A stretch of DNA of 15,503 nucleotides from Porticoccus sp. (GTDB taxonomy: Bacteria > Pseudomonadota > Gammaproteobacteria > Pseudomonadales > Porticoccaceae), in assembly GCA_002685455.1 (NCBI GenBank), contig NYXF01000093.1, positions 1-15,503 on the forward strand, in the 5' to 3' direction. How positions within the stretch are numbered: position 1 is the stretch's first letter; each line of letters begins with the position of its first letter. Positions 8,444-15,503 of this stretch are shown in pieces. Both the position numbers and the translations under genes were made by a program. The notes under the pieces were generated by a model. It had not been told where the DNA came from and did not search any database. It saw only the letters and a program-made list of their open reading frames with translations.

Positions 8444-9220
8444 ATGTCCTTGATACACGCAACAGCAATTATCGATCCAACAGCTGAGCTTGATGAAGGT
8501 GTAGAAATTGGCCCTTGGACATCTATAGGTCCAAACGTCAAAATCGGTTCTGGAACAACTATTCAGTCACACGTTTTAGTAAAAGGCCCTACGATTATTG
8601 GTAAAAATAATCGTATTTTTCAATTCTCTACAATTGGTGAGGACACACCTGATCTTAAGTATGCTGGTGAGCCAACTAAATTAGTAATTGGAGACAACAA
8701 TACTATTCGTGAGGGAGTAACGATACACAGGGGGACTATTCAAGATAGGGGTGTAACAACTATTGGAGATAACAACCTTATGATGGCCTATGTTCACATA
8801 GGCCATGATTCAACTTTAGGCAGTAACTGCATCTTAGTTAATAATGCATCTCTTTCTGGACACGTTACTGTTGGTGATTGGGCAATCCTATCGGGATATG
8901 TTTTGGTGCACCAGTTTGTTTCAATCGGTTCACACACTTTGATAGGTCCGGCTGCATTTCTTCCTCAAGATGTCCCAGCTTATGTTACTGCGTTTGGTTC
9001 TCCTGCGGAACCAAAAACTGTTAATACTGTAGGACTAAAGCGACGTGGATTTAATAAAGATGCCATTTTAGCAATTAAGCAAGCCTACAAGATTTTATAC
9101 AGGCAGGGTCTTTCTCTGGATGATGCTCTCGCAAAACTTGCTAAATTAGCAATTAAACAATCCGAAGTTCAGTTAATGCTAGATTCTGTAAAAGCTTCAT
9201 CTCGTGGAATAATTCGTTAA
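8444..9220 (+). CDS. lpxA: UDP-N-acetylglucosamine O-acyltransferase LpxA
   Basis: First lipid A enzyme: acylates the 3-OH of UDP-GlcNAc with a 3-hydroxyacyl chain from ACP. It is a cytoplasmic homotrimer. The 258 residues (E. coli 262) begin with left-handed beta-helix hexapeptide repeats (about 4-185) and end in a helical domain (LKRRGFNKDAILAIKQAYKI, ending SSRGIIR). The catalytic His is H121 in AYVHIGHDSTLG, matching E. coli H125. DLKYAGEPT and VTIHRGT, both substrate-contacting blocks, are intact. Counting without gaps from the catalytic His, the acyl-length ruler position (Gly173 in E. coli, Met169 in P. aeruginosa) is Pro169 here, so chain length cannot be read across from either model. 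The gene starts 3 bases after fabZ and ends 3 bases before lpxB, with no clear Shine-Dalgarno sequence, which suggests coupled translation. Confidence 0.97.
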   Translation: MSLIHATAIIDPTAELDEGVEIGPWTSIGPNVKIGSGTTIQSHVLVKGPTIIGKNNRIFQFSTIGEDTPDLKYAGEPTKLVIGDNNTIREGVTIHRGTIQDRGVTTIGDNNLMMAYVHIGHDSTLGSNCILVNNASLSGHVTVGDWAILSGYVLVHQFVSIGSHTLIGPAAFLPQDVPAYVTAFGSPAEPKTVNTVGLKRRGFNKDAILAIKQAYKILYRQGLSLDDALAKLAKLAIKQSEVQLMLDSVKASSRGIIR

Positions 9221-9223
9221 GTT

Positions 9224-10366
9224 ATGGGTGATTCCTACAAAATAGGAATTGTTGCAGGAGAAATATCTGGTGATCAGCTTGGCGCAGGTTTAATTTGTTC
9301 ATTAAAATCGTACTACCCTGAAGCAGAATTCGTTGGTATAGGTGGTTCAAAGATGGTAGAACAAGGGTTTTCATCCTTGTTTCCTCTGGATAGGTTGTCT
9401 GTGATGGGGTTTATTGAACCTATAAAAAGATTACCTGAACTACTTAAAATGCGTAAATCGCTATTCAAATACTTTTGTGATAAGAAATTCGATCTTGTAA
9501 TTGGCATTGATGCTCCAGACTTTAATCTTGGGCTAGAAAAAAAACTCCGAAACATGGGTATCAAGACAGCTCATTATGTGAGTCCCTCAGTATGGGCATG
9601 GAGACAAAACCGTATAAAGAAAATTAGAAGCTCTGTCGACCTAATGATCACCCTCTTACCTTTTGAAGAAGATTTTTATAAAAAAAATAATATTCCGGTT
9701 GTTTGTGTTGGACACCCTTTAGCTGAAGATTTAGCGTTGAAGTCAGGTACCTCTGAAGCTCGACAAAAACTTGATCTTACTGATGATCCTGTTTTAGTGC
9801 TTATGCCAGGTAGTAGAGCTTCTGAAGTACAAAAACTAAGTAAATTGTTTATAGATGCTGCTGTTCAATGTAAAAAAAAGTTAGCTAACCTACAGATAAT
9901 AATTCCAGCTGCTACTCCAGAAAGAAAAATTCAAATCCAGAAAACTTTAAAAAACTATTTATTAAATGATGTAAGAATCCTAGACGGAGATTCACATTTA
10001 GCTATATCAGCTGCAGATGTAGTCTTATTATCATCAGGAACTTCTACTCTAGAGGCTATGCTTATGAGAAAACCTATGGTTGTTAGTTATCGCCTAGGAA
10101 TACTTACATACGCACTGATCTCTAGAATTGTGAAAATAAAATATGCTGCTTTACCGAATCTTCTAGTGGACGAACCATTAGTTCCAGAGTATCTAGAAAA
10201 AAATGCAACTTTAGAAAATATCGTACCAGCGGTAATGAACTTTTTCGATAATCCAGATGATGTAATAAAACTAAAAAAACGCTACGAAGTTATTCATGAG
10301 TCGCTGAAGTGTGGTGGAAGTGATATGGCAGCGAAAGCACTTGTAAGGCTTTTGGATGACAAATAA
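9224..10366 (+). CDS. lpxB: Lipid-A-disaccharide synthase LpxB
   Basis: Membrane-associated family GT19 glycosyltransferase that joins UDP-2,3-diacylglucosamine and lipid X into the beta-1,6 disaccharide backbone of lipid A. The 380 residues match E. coli (382). N-terminal motif [12 protein letters not shown] is at residues 11-22. The conserved acidic block GIDAPDFN is at 94-101 (D96 probably the catalytic-type Asp). Then come [14 protein letters not shown] at 117-130, [11 protein letters not shown] at about 195-205, and the UDP-binding stretch [20 protein letters not shown] at about 270-289. The start ATG 9224 is 3 bases after lpxA. The 3' end overlaps rnhB by 11 bases. LpxH, which makes the acceptor lipid X, is not in this cluster, as is usual. 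Confidence 0.97.
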   Translation: MGDSYKIGIVAGEISGDQLGAGLICSLKSYYPEAEFVGIGGSKMVEQGFSSLFPLDRLSVMGFIEPIKRLPELLKMRKSLFKYFCDKKFDLVIGIDAPDFNLGLEKKLRNMGIKTAHYVSPSVWAWRQNRIKKIRSSVDLMITLLPFEEDFYKKNNIPVVCVGHPLAEDLALKSGTSEARQKLDLTDDPVLVLMPGSRASEVQKLSKLFIDAAVQCKKKLANLQIIIPAATPERKIQIQKTLKNYLLNDVRILDGDSHLAISAADVVLLSSGTSTLEAMLMRKPMVVSYRLGILTYALISRIVKIKYAALPNLLVDEPLVPEYLEKNATLENIVPAVMNFFDNPDDVIKLKKRYEVIHESLKCGGSDMAAKALVRLLDDK

Positions 10367-10943
10367 ATATGTTCAAATTCTCGCTGGAGTAGACGAAGTT
10401 GGCAGAGGGCCACTAGCTGGAGATGTTATAGCTGCAGCAGTTATCCTCAATTTAAAAAATAAAATAACTGGTCTCACAGATTCAAAGAAACTCTCAGAAA
10501 AAAATCGTCAAAAATTTGCTGCAGAAATTAAAGATAAATCATTGTGTTGGAGTATAGCTCGTTCAAATGTAGAGGAAATAGATACTTATAATATACTAGA
10601 GGCTACTATGTCAGCGATGAAGCGAGCAGTCGAGGGCCTTAATATAAAACCAGAGTTCGTAATCGTTGACGGTAATAGTTTACCAAAATGGCATTATCCA
10701 TCAAAATCGATAGTTAAGGGAGACGCTTCAGAGCCATCTATAGCAGCAGCATCAATAATCGCAAAAGTCTTCAGAGATCAAGAGATGTGTTCTTTAGATA
10801 AGATTTATCCCGGGTATGGTTTTTCTCAGCATAAGGGTTATGGAACTAAAAAACATTTAGAAGCAATAAATCGTCTAGGACCAACTCCTGTGCACAGGAA
10901 AAGCTTTGAACCTATTAAAAGTATATTGAGTGGAAGGCTTTAA
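10356..10943 (+). CDS. rnhB: Ribonuclease HII
   Basis: Cytoplasmic endonuclease that cuts RNA in RNA-DNA hybrids and starts removal of single ribonucleotides misincorporated into DNA. The 195 residues are typical (E. coli 198). The N-terminal signature [15 protein letters not shown] is at about 10-24. The acidic active site appears complete: D13, E14, D105 in [12 protein letters not shown], and D123 in [19 protein letters not shown]. The glycine-rich GRG at 16-18, which recognises the ribonucleotide-DNA junction, and the C-terminal [16 protein letters not shown] block are present. ATG 10356 overlaps the end of lpxB by 11 bases and has a modest AAGG at 10345-10348, so it is probably coupled to lpxB. 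It is followed by a 144-base gap, which breaks the otherwise tight packing. Confidence 0.96.
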   Translation: MTNKYVQILAGVDEVGRGPLAGDVIAAAVILNLKNKITGLTDSKKLSEKNRQKFAAEIKDKSLCWSIARSNVEEIDTYNILEATMSAMKRAVEGLNIKPEFVIVDGNSLPKWHYPSKSIVKGDASEPSIAAASIIAKVFRDQEMCSLDKIYPGYGFSQHKGYGTKKHLEAINRLGPTPVHRKSFEPIKSILSGRL

Positions 10944-11005
10944 ACTCAGTATTTTTTTATATAATCTAGTAACAATGTATCAAACGAATCATATTTATAG
11001 TTTAT

Positions 11006-11033
11006 TTGTAAGTATGCTTTATTTACGTATTAA
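11006..11033 (+). promoter_or_regulatory. Possible sigma-70-type promoter upstream of dnaE
   Basis: TTGTAA at 11006-11011 and TATTAA at 11028-11033 are separated by 16 bases, each 4 of 6 to consensus. Transcription would begin near 11040, placing the GC-rich hairpin at the very 5' end of the dnaE message. A perfect TATAAT at 10960-10965 in the same 144-base gap lacks a recognisable -35 box. In AT-rich DNA such matches arise often by chance, so this is weak. Confidence 0.25.
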
Positions 11034-11040
11034 ATTAATT

Positions 11041-11071
11041 TGTCCCAGCGCCGGCTTGTTGGGGTATTTTT
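11041..11071 (+). terminator. GC-rich hairpin plus T-run before dnaE (terminator or attenuator-like)
   Basis: The left arm at 11044-11049 (CCCAGC) can pair with GC at 11054-11055 and TGGG at 11060-11063, leaving a GCCG loop and a four-base bulge (11056-11059). Weaker flanking pairs at 11041-11043 with 11064-11066 extend it. Five T residues follow at 11067-11071. It is the most GC-rich patch in the intergenic DNA of this window. It could be a leaky terminator of the upstream operon, an attenuator, or a 5' stem-loop on the dnaE message. The dnaE ATG is only 16 bases beyond the T-run. The bulge weakens the terminator reading. Confidence 0.4.
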
Positions 11072-11087
11072 ATGGATTTTATTGTTT

Positions 11088-14000
11088 ATGCCTTCATCAT
11101 CTTTTGTTCACCTCCGGCTTCATAGCGAATATTCTCTAGTTGACGGATTAATATCTATTAATCCTCTTGTAGATAGAGCACTTGAATTATCTATGCCAGC
11201 TGTTGCATTAACTGATATTACAAATTTCTTTGGACTTATTAAGTTTTACCAAGCCTCACATAAAGCTGGCTTAAAGCCTATATTTGGTTCTGATATATAT
11301 ATAAAAAGTTCTATCAGTGATATTCCATCATATGACTTGACACTTTTGATAATGAATATGACTGGGTATCGTAATCTAACCAAATTGATATCTCGTGCAT
11401 ATCAGGATGGACAAAATCGTGGGACTCCAATGGTTGATATTGATTGGATCAAAGAATCATCGGATGGGTTGATTGCACTTTGCGGCAGGAAAAGTGATAT
11501 TGGTAAAGCTATCTCAGCAGGAAATAATCCTCAGGCTGAGTCATTTTTACAGAAATGGATAGAAATATTTCCCGATAGGTTTTATTTAGAATTAACCAGA
11601 ACAAGTAGGTTAGGTGAGGAAGATTTTATCCATGTTGCAATAAAACTATCACAAAAATTTAATTGTCCTGTAGTAGCTACAAATGATGTAAGATTTTTGA
11701 AATTAGAAGATTTTGAAGCACATGAGTCAAGAGTCTGTATAGGACTAGGCTATGTTTTAGACGATTCCCGGCGAGCTAAAACATATAGTGAGGAGCAGTA
11801 TCTTCGTTCAGTAGAAGAAATGATTGAGCTTTTTGATGATATACCAGAGGCTCTTGAGAACACAGTAGAAATTGCCCAGCGATGTAACCTTGAGCTAAAA
11901 TTAGGTGAAACTTTTTTACCCGAATATCCAGTTCCTGAAGGTCTAACTAAGGATAATTTTTTTGAAAAATTATCCATTGATGGGCTTGAGGAGCGCCTTT
12001 CAAAAATACTTTCAGTTAAGAAAAGCAATCAAAAAAACAACAAAAAGGAATATTTTGACCGCCTCCACTTTGAATTACAGGTTGTAATAAAAATGGGTTA
12101 CCAAGGTTATTTTTTGATAGTAATGGACTTCATAAAGTGGGCTAAAGAGAATGGAATTCCAGTGGGGCCTGGTCGAGGCTCTGGAGCAGGCTCACTTATC
12201 GCCTATGCTCTTGGAATCACAGATCTGGATCCGCTAGAGTATGGGCTATTATTTGAGCGGTTCCTGAACCCTGAGCGAGTTTCCATGCCTGACTTTGATA
12301 TAGATTTTTGTATGGATAATAGAGATAGAGTTATTTCATATGTGGCTAGCCGATATGGCCGAGATGCTGTTTCCCAAATAATCACTTTTGGAAAAATGGC
12401 TGCTAGAGCTGTAGTACGTGATGTAGCGAGAGTCCAGGGCAAACCTTACGGTCTAGCAGACAGATTATCGAAAATGATTCCAGCTGATGTTGGCATGACC
12501 CTCCAAAAAGCTGTAGAGGAACAAGATATCTTAAAAGATTTTTTATTTGAAAATGACGAAGCGCAAGAAATATGGGATATGGCAGTCCAGCTTGAGGGTA
12601 TCATAAGGAATGCAGGCAAACATGCAGGTGGTGTTGTTATTGCACCAACAAAACTGATAGATTTTTCACCATTATATTGCGATGAGGCAGGAGAGGGCCT
12701 TGTTACTCAGTTCGATAAAGATGATGTAGAGAGTGCAGGGCTTATAAAATTCGATTTTTTGGGATTGAGAACACTTACTATAATAGATTGCGCAGTCAAA
12801 ATGGTAAATAAACGCCTCTATGGTCTATTGGACCAAGAATTGATAATAAACGATATACCCCTCGATGATCATTCAGCATATGAACTTATACAAAAAGGAG
12901 AGACAACTGCGGTATTTCAGCTAGAATCACAAGGCATGAAAGATCTTATGAAGCGTGTAAAGCCAACTTCTTTTGAAGACATAATAGCACTTGTAGCACT
13001 TTATAGGCCGGGACCCTTAGAATCAGGAATGGTTGATGACTTCGTTGATCGAAAACATGGTAGATCGAAGGTAGCCTATCCCGATGAAAAATTTCAGCAT
13101 CAGTCTCTGAAGCCAATTTTAGAGTCTACTTATGGTGTTATTGTTTATCAAGAGCAGGTAATGCAGATTGCTCAAATACTTGCAGGGTATTCCTTAGGAG
13201 AAGCAGATTTACTGCGTCGAGCTATGGGGAAAAAGAAACCAGAAGAAATGGCCAAGCAACGAGAAATTTTTGAAAAAGGATCAGAAAAACAAGGAATTGA
13301 TCCAAATCTTGCTGTAAAAATATTTGATTTAGTTGAGAAATTTGCTGGATATGGATTTAATAAGTCACATTCTGCTGCATATGCCTTATTAGCTTATCAA
13401 ACAGCATATCTTAAATCACATTATTTGCCAGAATTCATGGCAGCAGTTTTGTCTGCGGATATGCAAAATACTGATAAAGTGGTTAAATTAGTACAAGAAT
13501 GTAATTTTCAAAAAGTACAATTATTACCACCAGACATCAACCGCAGTTATTATGTCTTTACTGTTTCGAATGAAGAACAAGTTATTTATGGGCTGGGTGC
13601 AATCAAAGGTCTTGGTGAAGGACCTGTAGATAGTATTATTTCCGCAAGAGAGAAGGGAGGTAATTTTCTTGATTTATTTGATTTTTGTTCGAGAGTTGAT
13701 GGTAACAAATTCAATAAAAGAACACTTGATGCACTAATAAGATCAGGTGCAATGGATAGTATTGGGCCTTCGGGTAAGCCAGGATTTCAGAGAGCAGTTT
13801 TACTTGTAGCTATTAGCGAGGCTGTAAAAACAGCTGAACAGTATGCTAGAAATAAGCTTATTGGTATGGCCGACTTATTTGAAAAAAAGTCAGATAAATC
13901 TGTTACGAATTGTGTGTATAAAAAATATGATCTTACACCTAGCGAGACGTCTAAGGAGACATTGGGCGGTGAAAGAGATACATTGGGCCTATACTTCTCT

Positions 14001-14585
14001 GGGCATCCAGTTGATGAGTATAGTGATGAATTATCTTGCTACATAGAACGTAGAATATCTGAATTAAAAGCAAGTAAGTCCCTTCAAACTGTAGCTGGCC
14101 TGGTCATAGATATAAGAATGATCAGAACTCGAAGTGGAGATAATATGGCAATAATATCTCTTGATGATAAGAGCGCTCAAATTGATGTGGCAGTTTTTTC
14201 TGATACATACAAACAAGCGAGAGATAAAATTACTAAAAATGAATTCCTAGTCATTGAGGGTCAGGTAACCGCAGATAATTATACTAATGGTATAAAAATG
14301 AGGGCAGACAATATCAGCACTTTATATGAAAAAAGAGTGAAACACCTCAAAGCTATTGTTATAAATACGGATAAAGAGGGTTTAAATGAATTTTCTGTTG
14401 ATGATATTTCCGAAATTATGTTAGATTTTTGTGATGGTAAATGTCCAGTAAGAATTAGCTATGCAAATGATAATGCTCACTGTGAAATAGCTTTGGGTAA
14501 TAAATGGTTGGTTTCACCTAAAGATGAGCTTCTTCAAAAGTTAAAAAATAAAGTTGGAAGTGATATGGTCCATTTAAGGTTTTAA
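11088..14585 (+). CDS. dnaE: DNA polymerase III alpha subunit
   Basis: Catalytic subunit of the replicative polymerase, a C-family enzyme working with the beta clamp and the separate DnaQ proofreader. From ATG 11088 it is 1165 residues (E. coli 1160). The N-terminal PHP domain opens FVHLRLHSEYSLVDG. The palm holds GPGRGSGAGSLIAYALGITD and the catalytic aspartates D404 and D406 in PDFDIDFCMDNRDRV and D556 in KFDFLGLRTLT. A helix-hairpin-helix is at about 835-855 (GLGAIKGLGEG), an OB fold at about 1002-1080, and the C-terminus ends SPKDELLQKLKNKVGSDMV. I chose 11088 because it gives MPSSSFVHLR, matching the E. coli MSEPRFVHLR; the frame is open to a TTG at 11040, but those codons encode an unrelated hydrophobic stretch. 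The Shine-Dalgarno sequence is weak. The internal clamp-binding motif is MADLF (927-931) where E. coli has QADMF. Confidence 0.97.
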   Translation: MPSSSFVHLRLHSEYSLVDGLISINPLVDRALELSMPAVALTDITNFFGLIKFYQASHKAGLKPIFGSDIYIKSSISDIPSYDLTLLIMNMTGYRNLTKLISRAYQDGQNRGTPMVDIDWIKESSDGLIALCGRKSDIGKAISAGNNPQAESFLQKWIEIFPDRFYLELTRTSRLGEEDFIHVAIKLSQKFNCPVVATNDVRFLKLEDFEAHESRVCIGLGYVLDDSRRAKTYSEEQYLRSVEEMIELFDDIPEALENTVEIAQRCNLELKLGETFLPEYPVPEGLTKDNFFEKLSIDGLEERLSKILSVKKSNQKNNKKEYFDRLHFELQVVIKMGYQGYFLIVMDFIKWAKENGIPVGPGRGSGAGSLIAYALGITDLDPLEYGLLFERFLNPERVSMPDFDIDFCMDNRDRVISYVASRYGRDAVSQIITFGKMAARAVVRDVARVQGKPYGLADRLSKMIPADVGMTLQKAVEEQDILKDFLFENDEAQEIWDMAVQLEGIIRNAGKHAGGVVIAPTKLIDFSPLYCDEAGEGLVTQFDKDDVESAGLIKFDFLGLRTLTIIDCAVKMVNKRLYGLLDQELIINDIPLDDHSAYELIQKGETTAVFQLESQGMKDLMKRVKPTSFEDIIALVALYRPGPLESGMVDDFVDRKHGRSKVAYPDEKFQHQSLKPILESTYGVIVYQEQVMQIAQILAGYSLGEADLLRRAMGKKKPEEMAKQREIFEKGSEKQGIDPNLAVKIFDLVEKFAGYGFNKSHSAAYALLAYQTAYLKSHYLPEFMAAVLSADMQNTDKVVKLVQECNFQKVQLLPPDINRSYYVFTVSNEEQVIYGLGAIKGLGEGPVDSIISAREKGGNFLDLFDFCSRVDGNKFNKRTLDALIRSGAMDSIGPSGKPGFQRAVLLVAISEAVKTAEQYARNKLIGMADLFEKKSDKSVTNCVYKKYDLTPSETSKETLGGERDTLGLYFSGHPVDEYSDELSCYIERRISELKASKSLQTVAGLVIDIRMIRTRSGDNMAIISLDDKSAQIDVAVFSDTYKQARDKITKNEFLVIEGQVTADNYTNGIKMRADNISTLYEKRVKHLKAIVINTDKEGLNEFSVDDISEIMLDFCDGKCPVRISYANDNAHCEIALGNKWLVSPKDELLQKLKNKVGSDMVHLRF

Positions 14586-14654
14586 CAGGTTATGAATTAA
14601 ATATTTATTAAAGTACGTAATTTTTTATAAAAAAAACAAGTTCTGTGTCTCTTT

Positions 14655-14685
14655 TTGAATATATTAAATATAAGTAAGTTATAAT
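14655..14685 (+). promoter_or_regulatory. Putative sigma-70-type promoter for accA
   Basis: A perfect -10 box TATAAT is at 14680-14685. TTGAAT at 14655-14660 (4 of 6 to the -35 consensus) lies 19 bases upstream, longer than the ideal 17. Transcription would begin near 14692, inside the GAGGAA motif, giving a leader of only about 11 bases before ATG 14703 and 28 before the accA ATG. If the -10 is real, the start may vary by a few bases. The 134-base dnaE-accA gap contains no convincing terminator, only AT-rich inverted runs around 14620-14637. Confidence 0.4.
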
Positions 14686-14690
14686 TTGGT

Positions 14691-14696
14691 GAGGAA
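14691..14696 (+). promoter_or_regulatory. Shine-Dalgarno motif placed for a mini-ORF, not for accA
   Basis: GAGGAA is six bases before ATG 14703, an ideal distance, but 23 bases before the accA ATG at 14720, too far for direct use. It therefore appears to load ribosomes on the six-codon ORF that ends over the accA start codon. Confidence 0.55.
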
Positions 14697-14702
14697 ATTT
14701 TT

Positions 14703-14723
14703 ATGGGTAGTGATGCTTTATGA
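14703..14723 (+). CDS. Six-codon upstream ORF (MGSDAL) overlapping the accA start
   Basis: ATG 14703 encodes MGSDAL and stops at TGA 14721-14723, which overlaps the accA ATG (14720-14722) as ATGA. Its GAGGAA ribosome-binding motif is well placed. The peptide does not resemble the AccA N-terminus, so it is not a missed start, and an in-frame TGA at 14711 blocks any earlier accA start. The likely role, if any, is to deliver ribosomes to accA by termination-reinitiation. It could still be chance, as short ORFs are common in leaders. Confidence 0.4.
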   Translation: MGSDAL

Positions 14724-15503
14724 ATTTAGATTACTTAGATTTTGAACAACCTATTGCAGAACTTGAAGCGAAAATAGAAGAACTTCGCTTAGTAGGCAAT
14801 GACAGTGATATTAATATTGCTGAGGAAGTGAAAAAACTTGAAGGAAAAAGCCAAAAACTCACAAAAAAAATATACTCAGGCCTAACGTCATGGCAAACCG
14901 TTCAAGTTGCTAGACATCCTTTAAGACCATACGCCACAGATTATATTAGTCGTATTTTCACTGAATTTGATGAGCTCCATGGAGATAGGCAATTCGGTGA
15001 TGATAAGGCTATTGTTGGAGGTATAGGTAAATTAGAGGGAAGACCAGTAGTCGTCATTGGTGAGGAGAAAGGCAGAAGCATAAGTGAAAAAGTAGATCGA
15101 AATTTTGGTATGCCTAAACCCGAAGGGTACCGTAAAGCCTTGAGGTTAATGGAAATGGCAGAGCGCTTTAATATTCCAGTCATCACACTCATTGATACAC
15201 CCGGTGCATACCCCGGCATCGACTCTGAAGAGAGAGGTATAAGCGAATCTATTGCCAGCAATTTAGCCGTGATGTCTCGGCTAAAAACACCAATAATTTG
15301 TACAGTAATCGGGGAAGGAAGTTCTGGAGGAGCACTTGCAATTGGCGTTGGCGATCATATAAATATGCTTCAATACGCTACTTATTTTGTTATATCGCCA
15401 GAAGGTTGCGCAAATATAATATGGAAAACTTCCTCTAAAGCTTCTGAGGCAGCAGAAGCTATGGGAGTTACATCTACTGTTTTACAAGATCTAGGCATAG
15501 TAG
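14720..15503 (+). CDS. accA: Acetyl-CoA carboxylase carboxyltransferase alpha subunit, 3'-truncated
   Basis: With AccD forms the carboxyltransferase that moves CO2 from carboxybiotin to acetyl-CoA, giving malonyl-CoA for fatty acid synthesis. The first 261 complete codons of about 317 are in the window and the frame is open to the last base. The N-terminus [20 protein letters not shown] matches the family start (E. coli [20 protein letters not shown]). Later blocks are [42 protein letters not shown] and [17 protein letters not shown] (about 196-212), the crotonase-like core with its GGALA turn. ATG 14720 is the first possible start because of the in-frame TGA at 14711. Its own ribosome-binding site is poor, and a six-codon ORF ends on it. 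Residues 114-119 read GEEKGR where E. coli has GHQKGR. Placement after dnaE is the normal order. Confidence 0.96.
   Translation, partial: MNLDYLDFEQPIAELEAKIEELRLVGNDSDINIAEEVKKLEGKSQKLTKKIYSGLTSWQTVQVARHPLRPYATDYISRIFTEFDELHGDRQFGDDKAIVGGIGKLEGRPVVVIGEEKGRSISEKVDRNFGMPKPEGYRKALRLMEMAERFNIPVITLIDTPGAYPGIDSEERGISESIASNLAVMSRLKTPIICTVIGEGSSGGALAIGVGDHINMLQYATYFVISPEGCANIIWKTSSKASEAAEAMGVTSTVLQDLGIV

Noticed and set aside
11040..11087. A 16-codon N-terminal extension of DnaE from TTG 11040.
   Set aside because: The extra hydrophobic residues have no match in the family, and ATG 11088 gives the standard N-terminus with FVHLR at the usual position.
11051..11120. CCGGCTT occurs at 11051-11057 and again at 11114-11120.
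   Set aside because: A single 7-base repeat with no further similarity around it, and the second copy lies in conserved dnaE coding sequence.
10975..11139. A 54-codon ORF from ATG 10975 (open upstream to GTG 10930) spanning the rnhB-dnaE gap, which could be a leader peptide over the hairpin.
   Set aside because: It has no ribosome-binding site, is a low-information hydrophobic sequence, and runs 52 bases into dnaE in another frame. It looks like a by-chance open frame.
14598..14637. AT-only inverted runs after dnaE that could be a terminator.
   Set aside because: There is no GC-containing stem, and the TTTTTT/AAAAAA pairing is weak and expected in such DNA.
1..15503. Search for mobile elements, CRISPR, toxin-antitoxin, tRNA or a novel gene system.
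   Set aside because: Nearly every base is in a recognised conserved gene in standard order on one strand. The longest gap is 144 bases and nothing suggests insertion or transfer.

Overview
This window is a contiguous stretch of bacterial housekeeping genes, all on the + strand. It carries envelope biogenesis genes followed by DNA polymerase III alpha and acetyl-CoA carboxylase alpha: uppS (5' end missing) - cdsA - dxr - rseP - bamA - skp - lpxD - fabZ - lpxA - lpxB - rnhB - dnaE - accA (3' end missing). The order, with dxr after cdsA, is the one I associate with Pseudomonas-type gammaproteobacteria; E. coli has dxr before uppS. The DNA is clearly AT-rich (by eye in the mid-30s % GC, not computed) and the genes are tightly packed. 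Together with gammaproteobacterial-looking proteins this suggests a small-genome, possibly marine, gammaproteobacterium. That lineage guess is inference only.

Layout. Bases 1-2527 hold isoprenoid-carrier and phospholipid precursor genes (uppS, cdsA, dxr). Bases 2573-6916 hold envelope stress and outer-membrane protein assembly (rseP, bamA, skp). Bases 6958-10366 hold early lipid A synthesis, with fatty-acid dehydratase FabZ between its acyltransferases (lpxD, fabZ, lpxA, lpxB). rnhB (RNase HII) overlaps the end of lpxB. Two longer gaps follow: 144 bp before dnaE and 134 bp before accA. These are the only gaps over about 60 bp and the only places with convincing regulatory-looking structure. 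No gene-free stretch exceeds 300 bases.

How the genes work together. Dxr feeds the non-mevalonate pathway that supplies isopentenyl diphosphate. UppS turns that into the undecaprenyl carrier for peptidoglycan and O-antigen. CdsA makes CDP-diacylglycerol for phospholipids. LpxA, LpxD and LpxB build the lipid A disaccharide from hydroxyacyl-ACP, for which FabZ competes, and AccA supplies malonyl-CoA. Skp and BamA deliver and insert outer-membrane proteins, and RseP signals failure of that process. RnhB and DnaE are replication enzymes carried along in the conserved cluster.

I found no mobile element, CRISPR array, tRNA, rRNA, pseudogene or unknown gene, and no new biological system. The points worth checking are small: a six-codon upstream ORF that takes the good ribosome-binding site in front of accA, a GC-rich hairpin plus T-run just before dnaE, and residue changes at functional positions in LpxA, LpxD, DnaE and AccA. 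BamA also has a lone cysteine pair in a predicted surface loop.
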